Part shown: positions 37,480-44,303 of the stretch, one piece after another
Position numbering within the stretch: position 1 is the stretch's first letter
Layout of the letters: each line of letters opens with the position of its first letter
NCBI GenBank assembly: GCA_020723385.1
Contig: DYIZ01000031.1
Coordinates: 1-44,303, forward strand
DNA: 44,303 nt
Direction of reading: 5' to 3'
From: Candidatus Aquidulcis sp.
GTDB lineage: Bacteria > Chloroflexota > Anaerolineae > Anaerolineales > UBA4823
Position numbers and translations under genes: made by a program
Notes under the pieces: generated by a model
Database searches by the model: none
Told to the model about the DNA's origin: nothing
The model's input: only the letters and a program-made list of their open reading frames with translations

Positions 37480-39876
37480 TCAGCGAATGATGATAGGCAG
37501 GAAGACCTTGTAATCGCCAGCGCCCGCCGGGTTCACAGTCACAGTGAAGGGATCGCTGTGTTGGCCCCCGTCGTTGTCGCTGATGGCGACGGTGACGGTG
37601 TACTCGCCCGCGCTCGAATAAACATGGCTGCCGCTGATCGTTCCTGCGCCCTGGTTCACAATCCCGGCTTCGACGGTTCCGTCGCCCCAGTCAACCTCGG
37701 CAGTGTGGATGTTGGATGCATCCAGATCGCTAAAAGTAGCGGATAAAGTGACCGCTGTCCCCGCCTCCGTGGTCTGATCCAATCCCGCGTTCACCACGGG
37801 CTTATCGTTGACCCCTTGGATGTTGATCGTCACCGTAGCGGTGCTGGTCAAGAACCCATCGCTGACGACATAACCAAAAACATCATTGGCCTGCTCTCCA
37901 AGCGCGAGGGCGTCGAACTGCCCGCCTGGGTCGTAGTTGAAAGCGCCATTGCCATCGTCTGTAACCAACCCCACTGTGCTGCCAGTGTCTATCGCTGCCA
38001 CCGAAAGCGCGCTGCCATTGGGGTCCATATCGTTGGTAAGCACATTGGCGGTGGTGAAGGGAGTATCCTCGTCGGTAATAAAGCCGACCCCGCTGTCATC
38101 CAGGGCAAGCGGGGGCGCGTTGACCACCGTGACCGTAATACTCTCTAAGACAGGTGTGATCACCTGAATGCTGGAGACTGCGGCGATATTGACCAACTCG
38201 ACGCCACCCGCCAGCCCGAAGGAAACGCTGACCGGGAAAGTGATCTTTACCTGTTGGCTCTCAGAAACTGCCAGCCCAGTAGCCAGCATGGGGGGCGTGA
38301 ACCCCGGGGAACCGGCATCCTGCGGGTCGAGACGAATCGGCCCCATGAAATTCAATCCGAGGGGGAGCGTATCGGAGATCAGCCCGCCAGAAGCGTCTGC
38401 TCCGAGAGGCGTCGCCACAATTGTGAAGGTGATCACCTGGCCGGGTTCGGGCGTTAAGTCATCCACTGACATGGAAATTTGAATGGTCGTAATCTCCAAC
38501 TCGAAAGAGCCAATATCGCAGCCAGGCCCCTGTGGGCGGGAAACGCCGCGCTGATCGTCAGGAGCGGCGCAGACCCCGGCGGGGATGGCGTCTAACACCG
38601 GGCTGCCGGGGTTGGGAGCGATCGTCAGGACGGGGTCTCCCCCTGTACCTGTCGCATGGCCGCCGTTGTCGGCAAGCCGGTCGAGCATCGGATCGCCGCT
38701 GAAGCTCGTGCCAGCCGAGATGCAAGCGCCATCTTCGACCAGGTTGTAGCCATTATCATTGAGCGTGCCGCCGCCGCCCATATCACAATCGCCGTTCAGG
38801 TTGCCGCCCAAAACGTTATTGGAAAAAGTGACAATACCGCCCCAACTTCTGATACCGCCATAGATACTTGATGCCGAGTTGGAATAGATCGTGCTGTGAG
38901 TGAGGGTCAGTACGCCGCCATAGTTGTTGATGCCGCCGCCGAAGGTGTCTGCCGAGTTCCCGGAGAAGGTGCTCTGCGCCACACTCAATGAGGCCAGACC
39001 GGCTGATTGGTAGTTGTAGATGCCGCCAGCATAGGCATCCGATGTATTGCTGAGAATCGAGCTGTGGGTCAGGCTCATGATTGCCTGGCCGGAATCTCCA
39101 AAGTTGAAGTTATAGATGCCGCCAGCGAAGGCGGAGCCTGTGTTGCTGATCACCGCGCTGTGAGCGATGCTCATCCTGGAATCGCCGTTATACCCATTAT
39201 TGGAGATGCCGCCGCCCTGCGGCGATTGGTTATCTATAATGGTACTCGTATGGATGTGCAGAATGGCCTGGCCCGCATCGCCATAATTCCCGATGCCGCC
39301 GCCAGAATTTGTGGAGCTGTTGTTGGAGATGGTACTGTGATCCACGGTCAGGCTGGCTGCGCCATAGGAGCCATCATTCAAAAGGCCTCCGCCAATATAG
39401 GCCATGTTACTGGTCACCAGGCAGTGGGTCAGGGTCAAAACGCCCCGGTTGTAAATACCGCCTCCAAAGTTAGCTGGATATCCTCCCTGGGCAACCCCAT
39501 GGCGGATCGTCAGCCCATCCAGGGTCACACTGATCCCTGCGGTGATCGCCATCACCCGCGATGCGGCGATCCCAGGGGCGCCGGCAGCCTGTACGATGGT
39601 GCTGTCTGCGCCCGCACCCTGGATAGTCAGAGACTTGTTGACGGTGACGCTTTCGGTGAAGGTCTCGCCAGCCAGGCTGAGCGTGTCGCCTGCGGCGGCC
39701 CCGTCAATAGCCGCCTGGAGGCTGGAAAAATCACAACCAATGGCGCAGACAGTGTAAGTGGTATTCACGGACTCGAGAACAACTGGCGGTCTCGCTGCCT
39801 GTGCAGAAATCCAAAGTACGCTCAATGCTGCACTGAGTCCCAGGCTAATAGATATGAAAATTCTGATTGTTCGCAT
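37480..39876 (-). CDS. Exported right-handed beta-helix protein with DUF11-, Big/cadherin- and PKD-like domains
   Basis: 798 aa with a Sec signal MRTIRIFISISLGLSAALS ending near SAQAA. Residues about 45-400 form a parallel beta-helix of the polymorphic-outer-membrane-protein type, with repeated (S/T)xISxNS and GGGIxN rungs. The N-terminal DFSSLQAAIDGAAAGDTL and the SLTIQGAG cap are usual for this family, as is the CDIGSFEL end near residue 455. Then come a DUF11-like domain (465-590), a Big-type domain (VNAPPLALDDSG...LTNDMDPNG, about 590-690), a PKD-like domain (695-785) and the tail DYKVFLPIIIR at the very C-terminus. AAGGAT precedes the ATG. Likely a surface protein binding polysaccharide; no lyase catalytic motif was recognised. 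Confidence 0.88.
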   Translation of the reverse strand: MRTIRIFISISLGLSAALSVLWISAQAARPPVVLESVNTTYTVCAIGCDFSSLQAAIDGAAAGDTLSLAGETFTESVTVNKSLTIQGAGADSTIVQAAGAPGIAASRVMAITAGISVTLDGLTIRHGVAQGGYPANFGGGIYNRGVLTLTHCLVTSNMAYIGGGLLNDGSYGAASLTVDHSTISNNSSTNSGGGIGNYGDAGQAILHIHTSTIIDNQSPQGGGISNNGYNGDSRMSIAHSAVISNTGSAFAGGIYNFNFGDSGQAIMSLTHSSILSNTSDAYAGGIYNYQSAGLASLSVAQSTFSGNSADTFGGGINNYGGVLTLTHSTIYSNSASSIYGGIRSWGGIVTFSNNVLGGNLNGDCDMGGGGTLNDNGYNLVEDGACISAGTSFSGDPMLDRLADNGGHATGTGGDPVLTIAPNPGSPVLDAIPAGVCAAPDDQRGVSRPQGPGCDIGSFELEITTIQISMSVDDLTPEPGQVITFTIVATPLGADASGGLISDTLPLGLNFMGPIRLDPQDAGSPGFTPPMLATGLAVSESQQVKITFPVSVSFGLAGGVELVNIAAVSSIQVITPVLESITVTVVNAPPLALDDSGVGFITDEDTPFTTANVLTNDMDPNGSALSVAAIDTGSTVGLVTDDGNGAFNYDPGGQFDALALGEQANDVFGYVVSDGFLTSTATVTINIQGVNDKPVVNAGLDQTTEAGTAVTLSATFSDLDASNIHTAEVDWGDGTVEAGIVNQGAGTISGSHVYSSAGEYTVTVAISDNDGGQHSDPFTVTVNPAGAGDYKVFLPIIIR

Positions 39877-39917
39877 TGGAAATATCCTTACCCGGCTAAA
39901 CCGGAGTTTCTGTGGGT

Positions 39918-40136
39918 CTAATCCGTTTCGTTTGGATTGGAGTCTGACTCGCCCCGCAGCTCGTTCTGTAGAAAAATCATCAGTCGCTCGAAATCAACAA
40001 ATCCTCGCCGCTCGCCAGTTTGAGAGTTGATCAAGGCAATCCGACATGGAAACTTACTTTGAGTATCTTCCAGCCAAATACGCAGCAGGTAAGATCGGTA
40101 GTGATAGAGTAACACATTCTTTTCTGGATTATCCAT
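39918..40136 (-). CDS. 72-aa conserved-looking small protein, leader gene of the surface operon
   Basis: The small ORF reads naturally as protein: YHYRSYLLRIWLEDTQ, then CRIALINSQTGERRGF and FERLMIFLQNEL. This resembles short Chloroflexota and cyanobacterial proteins with the pattern YLLRLWxE...W...L.d..TGERxxFxxLexLxxFL; that is from memory, not a search. No signal peptide. It lies 41 nt upstream of the beta-helix gene on the same strand and is divergent from the SARP-type regulator, whose start is 93 nt away. No Shine-Dalgarno precedes the ATG at 40136; a GACAAT -10-like box ends 7 nt upstream, so the message may be leaderless. A regulatory or partner role is speculation. Confidence 0.6.
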   Translation of the reverse strand: MDNPEKNVLLYHYRSYLLRIWLEDTQSKFPCRIALINSQTGERRGFVDFERLMIFLQNELRGESDSNPNETD

Positions 40137-40143
40137 TTGTGCT

Positions 40144-40177
40144 ATTGTCCCAAGTCAGCGTGAAAAGAACGTGAAAA
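40144..40177 (-). promoter_or_regulatory. Candidate BTAD operator between divergent genes
   Basis: Two identical heptamers GTGAAAA at 40160-40166 and 40171-40177 (TTTTCAC on the minus strand) are spaced 11 bp apart, the SARP-operator period. On the minus strand GACAAT (40149-40144) follows 10 bp after the last heptamer and 7 nt before the ATG of the 72-aa gene. The site lies between that gene and the BTAD regulator at 40230, so it could serve both. Confidence 0.45.
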
Positions 40178-40217
40178 CGATTAGCCCGCCAAACCGATGA
40201 GGGGAGGAAAATGAGGT

Positions 40218-40223
40218 TATAAT
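40218..40223 (+). promoter_or_regulatory. -10 box giving a leaderless regulator mRNA
   Basis: A perfect TATAAT ends 6 nt before the GTG at 40230, so transcription should begin at or next to the start codon. A GGGGAGG at 40201-40207 is upstream of the -10 and cannot serve as ribosome site. No clear -35 hexamer is present, which suggests activator dependence. Confidence 0.55.
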
Positions 40224-40229
40224 CATTTC

Positions 40230-43200
40230 GTGCATGAGCTAAGGCTCTATCTGCTAGGGTCATTTCAGGCAATGCTTGCGGGGCAGCCAGTGCAGGGGTT
40301 TGCTTACGATAAAGTGCGCGCCCTGTTAGCTTATTTAGCCGTCGAACGCCACTCCCCTCATTCACGTGAAATCCTGGGAACCTTGCTTTGGCCCGATGCA
40401 GATGCATATACGGTTCGAACGAACTTACGAAAAGCGCTATCCACCCTGCGTAAAGCCATTTGTGATCCGAACGTCTCTTCCTCTTTCCTGATCATCACCC
40501 CAGATACAATCCAATTCAACCCAGACGGCAACTTCTGGCTGGATATAGAACAGCTTGAGCGCCGGCTGGATGCCATATTACATCGCGCCCACCTGCAAGC
40601 CGAATCGAGCAGATCTTCCATCCACGATCTTGAAGATGTCATGGCCCTTTACCGGGGCAGCTTCCTTCAGGGGATGATGATTGACAGCCTGGCATTCGAG
40701 GAGTGGTCGCTGACCATCCGAGAAAACCTCCACACCCGGATGTTGTCGGCCCTCCATGTGTTGACCCAATATTATCTGCACCAGGGGGAATACGGCTTGG
40801 CGCAAAAACACGCTCTTCGCCAAGTGGAGATGGAACCCTACTGTGAAGAAGCTCACCGCGCCTTGATGCAGATTCTTGCCCACAGCGGGCAGCGCAGCGC
40901 AGCCCTGGCCCAATATGAACGATGCCGCAGTATCCTGAATGCAGAACTGGGGATTGAACCCAGCGCCGAAACTCGGGCGCTCTATGGGCGTATTCGATCG
41001 GCGGGGGAAGAAAATCCCCACAATTTGCCAGCCCAACAACACCCATTGGTAGGGCGGCAGCCAGAACTGCAAGAGATCGGCAGGCTTCTAGCAAACCCTG
41101 ATTGCCGCCTGTTGACTCTCGTTGGGATGGGAGGCATTGGTAAAACCAGCCTGGCCTTGAAGGCTGCCAGGGAACACCTGGGAGATTTCTTGCACGGCGT
41201 ATTTTGGGCGCCCCTGGCGCTGCTGCGCCATCCCGGCCAAATTCTCACAGCTATCATCGAAGCTTTGCCGGTCACCCAGGGAAGCGAACCCGAAACCCAA
41301 TGTCTCGATTACTTGCGAGAAAAATCCCTTTTGTTGTTGCTCGACAATTTCGAACACCTCATCCCCTCTCAACGCCACGGGGACGAGCCCGCCATCAACC
41401 TGGTGAACAAAATTTTGCAGGCCGCCCCGAACGTAAAAATCATAGTCACCTCCCGTGAGCGATTGAGCCTGCGGGCTGAGTGGGTCTACCCGGTAGAGGG
41501 CCTGCCTTACCCGACGGACGGCGCGGTTGAGACGGTCGAGGCTTTGTCCCATTACGCCGCCATCCAGCTCTTTGTGAGCCGCGCCCGGCAGGTGATGCCT
41601 GGTTTTCCTGCCCAGGTTGACGATTACCCGCATATTGCCCGGATTTGTAAGCTGGTCAGCGGAATCCCCTTGGGGATTGAGCTGGCCTCCGGTTGGTTGA
41701 GCCAATTCTCCTGCCAGGCGATTGCCGACAGAATCGGGACCGATCTCGATTTCCTGGTTGCCACCCTGCGCGATATGCCTGACCGCCACCAGAGCTTGCG
41801 GGCTGTTTTCGATCAATCCTGGAAATTGCTCCTGGCAGAAGAACAAGCCGTTCTGCGCAAACTTTCTGTGTTTCAAACCACATTCGACCGGACAGCCGCC
41901 CAAGAGGTCAGCCAGGCCGCGCCTCATCAACTTACTGCCCTGGTGAACAAATCATTCCTGCACGTGAATGCTGCCGGATTCTACGACATGCACCTGTTGC
42001 TCAAACAATTCCTGGCTCAGAAGCTATCTGCCGATCCCCTAGAGGAGCAAAACACCTACCGTCTCCATGCCACTTACTATGCACGCTTCTTGGAGGAACG
42101 AGAATATGCATTAACTGTCCAATACCAGGCCGCCTCCCTGGATGAAGTTGGCGCGAGATTTGCAGACATACGCGCTGCCTGGGATTGGGCTGTTGCTCAG
42201 AAAGAAACTGATATCCTGCGCGGCGCGTTGGGAGGCATTCATATTTATTACTGGGCCCGTAACCAGTTTACCGAAGGGCAGGCAATATTAAAGGCTGCCG
42301 CGGCAGCCGTCGAAGCATTGGATGGATCGCCTCGAAACCAATTGCTGCTGGCACGCCTCCGCTGCCGGACTGTAGATATACTTCTTTGGCTGGGAGACTT
42401 ACAAGCAGCAGAAAAACTGCTAAAGGAAGGCATCGCGATTCTTCGATCTCTCGAAGCCCGTGAAGAACTGGCCTACGCGCTGGAATTATTGAGCTGCATC
42501 TATTTGTGCCTGGGAGAGTACGAACCGGCCAAAGAAGCCGCTGCCGCCGCGATTGAGCTTGCTCGGGCTTCAGGGGCGCTGCAAATTCTGGCTCAATCTC
42601 TGGGTACCCTGGCAACCACGATTTGCGAGGAGAATCGTGATTACGAAGCAGCCAACTCTCTGTATGCCGAGAGTCTCGCAATCTACCGGCAACTGGGAAA
42701 CCCCTATGGGATCGCCAAAGTGTTGATCAACCAGGGAGCGACATGCCACGAGCAAGGCGATTTCCCGCAGGCGCAGAAACTCTACCAAGAAAGCTTGAAC
42801 CGCTATCGAGAGATAGATTACGCCTATGGGATTTCGGCCTGCTTAAATAACCTGGCAATCGTCGCCCGCAAGCTGGGTGACTATGAGCGCGCCAGGTCGC
42901 TGATCGAAGAAAGCCTGGCTCTCAAACGCGAGACTGGCAATCGCGTCGCCATCCTGCATTCCTTACTGGAAATCGGCGCCCTCTACATTGTTATGGAAAA
43001 CTATGCAGAGGCGCACAGCCATTACCGCGAGGCATTGCAGTTGGCTTTGGATGCTCAAGCGCGAGGGATACAGCTTGATGTGATCCTTGGATTTGCCGAG
43101 ATGTATAACGAGATAAAAGAGACGATAAAGGCGGCCGAGATCGTGGCCTGGGTTTTGGCGCAGGAGGGCGTTGCTCAAGAGACCAGCCTTCAGGCCGAGG

Positions 43201-43310
43201 CGCTCTACACTAAGCTAGAGAAACTACTGGCTGCTGACGTTCTAGCCCAATGTAAAAAGCGCGCCAGTACGAAAGATGCGGCTCAGATCGCGGCTGACCT
43301 TTTGAGTTAG
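40230..43310 (+). CDS. SARP-type regulator: winged helix, BTAD, NB-ARC ATPase, TPR
   Basis: 1026 aa starting at GTG. Residues 1-95 are an OmpR-like winged helix (LRLYLLGSFQAML, LWPDADAYTVRTNLRKALSTLR); 100-250 are BTAD, ending LGIEPSAETRALYGRI. An NB-ARC domain follows with Walker A GMGGIGKTS (299-307), Walker B LLLLLDNFEHL (near 370) and IIVTSRERL. From about 620 to 1010 are TPR repeats (GIAKVLINQGATCHEQGDFPQAQKLY and similar). This is the AfsR-like order found in actinobacterial SARPs and common in Chloroflexota. It is divergent from the surface-protein operon, which it probably controls, possibly with autoregulation through the 11-bp-spaced heptamers between them. The ligand sensed by the TPR part is unknown. 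Confidence 0.9.
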   Translation: MHELRLYLLGSFQAMLAGQPVQGFAYDKVRALLAYLAVERHSPHSREILGTLLWPDADAYTVRTNLRKALSTLRKAICDPNVSSSFLIITPDTIQFNPDGNFWLDIEQLERRLDAILHRAHLQAESSRSSIHDLEDVMALYRGSFLQGMMIDSLAFEEWSLTIRENLHTRMLSALHVLTQYYLHQGEYGLAQKHALRQVEMEPYCEEAHRALMQILAHSGQRSAALAQYERCRSILNAELGIEPSAETRALYGRIRSAGEENPHNLPAQQHPLVGRQPELQEIGRLLANPDCRLLTLVGMGGIGKTSLALKAAREHLGDFLHGVFWAPLALLRHPGQILTAIIEALPVTQGSEPETQCLDYLREKSLLLLLDNFEHLIPSQRHGDEPAINLVNKILQAAPNVKIIVTSRERLSLRAEWVYPVEGLPYPTDGAVETVEALSHYAAIQLFVSRARQVMPGFPAQVDDYPHIARICKLVSGIPLGIELASGWLSQFSCQAIADRIGTDLDFLVATLRDMPDRHQSLRAVFDQSWKLLLAEEQAVLRKLSVFQTTFDRTAAQEVSQAAPHQLTALVNKSFLHVNAAGFYDMHLLLKQFLAQKLSADPLEEQNTYRLHATYYARFLEEREYALTVQYQAASLDEVGARFADIRAAWDWAVAQKETDILRGALGGIHIYYWARNQFTEGQAILKAAAAAVEALDGSPRNQLLLARLRCRTVDILLWLGDLQAAEKLLKEGIAILRSLEAREELAYALELLSCIYLCLGEYEPAKEAAAAAIELARASGALQILAQSLGTLATTICEENRDYEAANSLYAESLAIYRQLGNPYGIAKVLINQGATCHEQGDFPQAQKLYQESLNRYREIDYAYGISACLNNLAIVARKLGDYERARSLIEESLALKRETGNRVAILHSLLEIGALYIVMENYAEAHSHYREALQLALDAQARGIQLDVILGFAEMYNEIKETIKAAEIVAWVLAQEGVAQETSLQAEALYTKLEKLLAADVLAQCKKRASTKDAAQIAADLLS

Positions 43311-43354
43311 TAACGCAAAAGGAGCTGCATGGGTTACAGCAAGGAAAACCATCT

Positions 43355-43867
43355 ATGAACGTATCCGACGCTATCCGCCTCAAGCGCGCCGTGCGCAAAT
43401 TTACCCCCGACCCTCTCCCCGAGGAAGTTGCGCTCGCCATCCTCAACGCCGGGCGGCGGGCGCAATCGTCGAAGAACACCCAACCCTGGCATTTCGTCGC
43501 CATCCGGGATAAAGCGATCCTCGATGGGCTGTCCAAATGCGGCGACTGGGCCGGGCATCTGGCGGGCGCAGCCCTCGGCGTTGCCATCCTCACCCCCGAC
43601 CCAACCGAAAAATTCCAGGTCATGTTCGACGCCGGCCAGGCGGCTGCCTACATGCAGCTTGCCGCCTGGGAATTGGGCGTCGGCTCGTGCCTGGCGTCCA
43701 TCTACGAGCCGGAGAAAGCCCGCGAGCTGCTTGGTTTCCCCGCCGATTGGCATCTGCGCATCGCCATCTCCTTCGGTTACCCGCTCAAAGCCGAAAAACT
43801 GACCGATCCGCCGAAAAAGGGAGGACGCGCCGCATTCGACGAAGTGGTGCATTGGGAGAAATGGTGA
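43355..43867 (+). CDS. Nitroreductase-family FMN protein
   Basis: A 170-aa nitroreductase-fold protein: N-terminal RAVRKF (FMN phosphate contact), SSKNTQPWHF (family signature), then AAAYMQLAAWELGVGSCLASIYEPEKARELLGFP and a final FGYPLK. The length fits the short subfamily. Such proteins reduce nitro compounds, quinones or flavins with NAD(P)H and bound FMN, but substrates are not predictable. It begins 44 nt after the SARP gene and may be read through from it. AAGGA lies about 10 nt before the ATG. Confidence 0.88.
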   Translation: MNVSDAIRLKRAVRKFTPDPLPEEVALAILNAGRRAQSSKNTQPWHFVAIRDKAILDGLSKCGDWAGHLAGAALGVAILTPDPTEKFQVMFDAGQAAAYMQLAAWELGVGSCLASIYEPEKARELLGFPADWHLRIAISFGYPLKAEKLTDPPKKGGRAAFDEVVHWEKW

Positions 43868-43871
43868 TGCG

Positions 43872-43960
43872 ACCGTTGACGGTAGACCGTTGACCATAGA
43901 CCGGTGACCGTTCACCCCACGCCGATGTTTTCCGTCTTCGGTCGTCCGTCTCCGGTCATC
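43872..43960. repeat. ACCGTTG and CCGTCNN heptamer arrays
   Basis: Six exact heptamers from 43872 (ACCGTTG, ACGGTAG, ACCGTTG, ACCATAG, ACCGGTG, ACCGTTC) start 4 nt after the nitroreductase stop. A second array near 43930-43958 (TTTTCCG, TCTTCGG, TCGTCCG, TCTCCGG) runs up to the next start codon. Confidence 0.82.
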
Positions 43961-43966
43961 TTTTCG

Positions 43967-44303
43967 ATGAAACTCTTCTTCGCCGATACCGTCCCGCTGA
44001 ACCTCCCCGAGGGTCACCGCTTCCCGGCAGTCAAGTATCCCATGCTCCGTGAGCGCGTCATCCGGTCGGGGCGATTTCCGCCGGAATCAATGATCCCCGC
44101 TTCCCCTGCCAGCTTCGATCTGCTCTGCCTGGCGCATACCCACGATTACATCCAGCGCGTCTTCGCCGGGCAGCTCACTGAGAAAGAAATCCGCCGCATC
44201 GGGCTGCCCTGGTCGCCGGAATTGGTGGACCGCTCGCGCTGCTCGGTGGGGGCTACGCTGTCCGCCTGCCGCGAGGCGCTCGCCAATGGCTGCGCGGCCA
44301 ACC
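43967..44303 (+). CDS. Histone-deacetylase-superfamily protein, class IV-like (partial)
   Basis: The visible 112 residues begin MKLFFADTVPLNLPEGHRFP, then KYPMLRERV, HTHDYIQRVFAGQLTEKEIRRIGLPWSP, and SVGATLSACREAL. This is the N-terminal third of the bacterial class IV-like HDAC family (acetoin-utilisation/deacetylase fold), zinc hydrolases acting on acetylated lysine or polyamines. The zinc ligands and catalytic His-His lie beyond the window. The ATG at 43967 is preferred; an in-frame ATG at 43925 would begin in the heptamer array. No strong ribosome site is seen. Confidence 0.85.
   Translation, partial: MKLFFADTVPLNLPEGHRFPAVKYPMLRERVIRSGRFPPESMIPASPASFDLLCLAHTHDYIQRVFAGQLTEKEIRRIGLPWSPELVDRSRCSVGATLSACREALANGCAAN

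Overview
The window most resembles a Chloroflexota chromosome of the Anaerolineae type. This is inferred from family content, not from a marker gene. Pointers are very large exported proteins built from ELWxSDGT, FG-GAP/VCBS, PKD-like and DUF11-like repeats that end in a short Y-x-x-[YF]-L-P tail, STAND/TPR regulators carrying OmpR-type winged-helix plus BTAD domains, and fairly high-GC DNA. No rRNA, tRNA or CRISPR array was seen.

Layout. (1) 1-9358, minus strand: an acyl-CoA metabolism operon. In transcription order it encodes an SDR dehydrogenase, a KAS III-like protein, a CoA-transferase, a small lipocalin-like protein, a substrate-binding protein without signal peptide, an alpha/beta hydrolase, a thiolase, a DUF35 zinc-ribbon/OB partner, an enol-lactonase-like hydrolase, a MaoC hydratase and the start of a lipoprotein. 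Hydratase, dehydrogenase, thiolase and CoA-transferase together suggest a beta-oxidation-like route for an imported acid; the substrate is unknown. (2) 9471-12722: a MalT-like regulator with C-terminal BTAD. Its 3' end overlaps three 11-bp-spaced heptamers lying 8 bp from a -10 box, the geometry of SARP operators, pointing at the acyl-CoA operon. (3) About 13.0-20.6 kb, visibly AT-richer: a decayed MNT nucleotidyltransferase/HEPN toxin-antitoxin pair interrupted by an IS66-family element, an FG-GAP surface protein, an SGNH-hydrolase remnant and a NADAR-zinc-ribbon-propeller fusion. (4) 20560-22857, minus: a membrane-anchored alpha/beta hydrolase. (5) 23166-40136, minus: a probable surface-protein operon (72-aa protein, beta-helix protein, ELWxSDGT protein, giant 3559-aa protein) closed by a large hairpin, divergent from (6) a SARP/NB-ARC/TPR regulator at 40230-43310. 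(7) 43355 to the end, plus: a nitroreductase and the start of a class IV-like histone-deacetylase-family protein.

The least explained features are: a family of degenerate 7- and 8-bp tandem repeats that sit on stop codons between operon genes and recur in frame inside the giant gene; a shared C-terminal motif in all four large exported proteins; and SARP-like operators beside both BTAD regulators.
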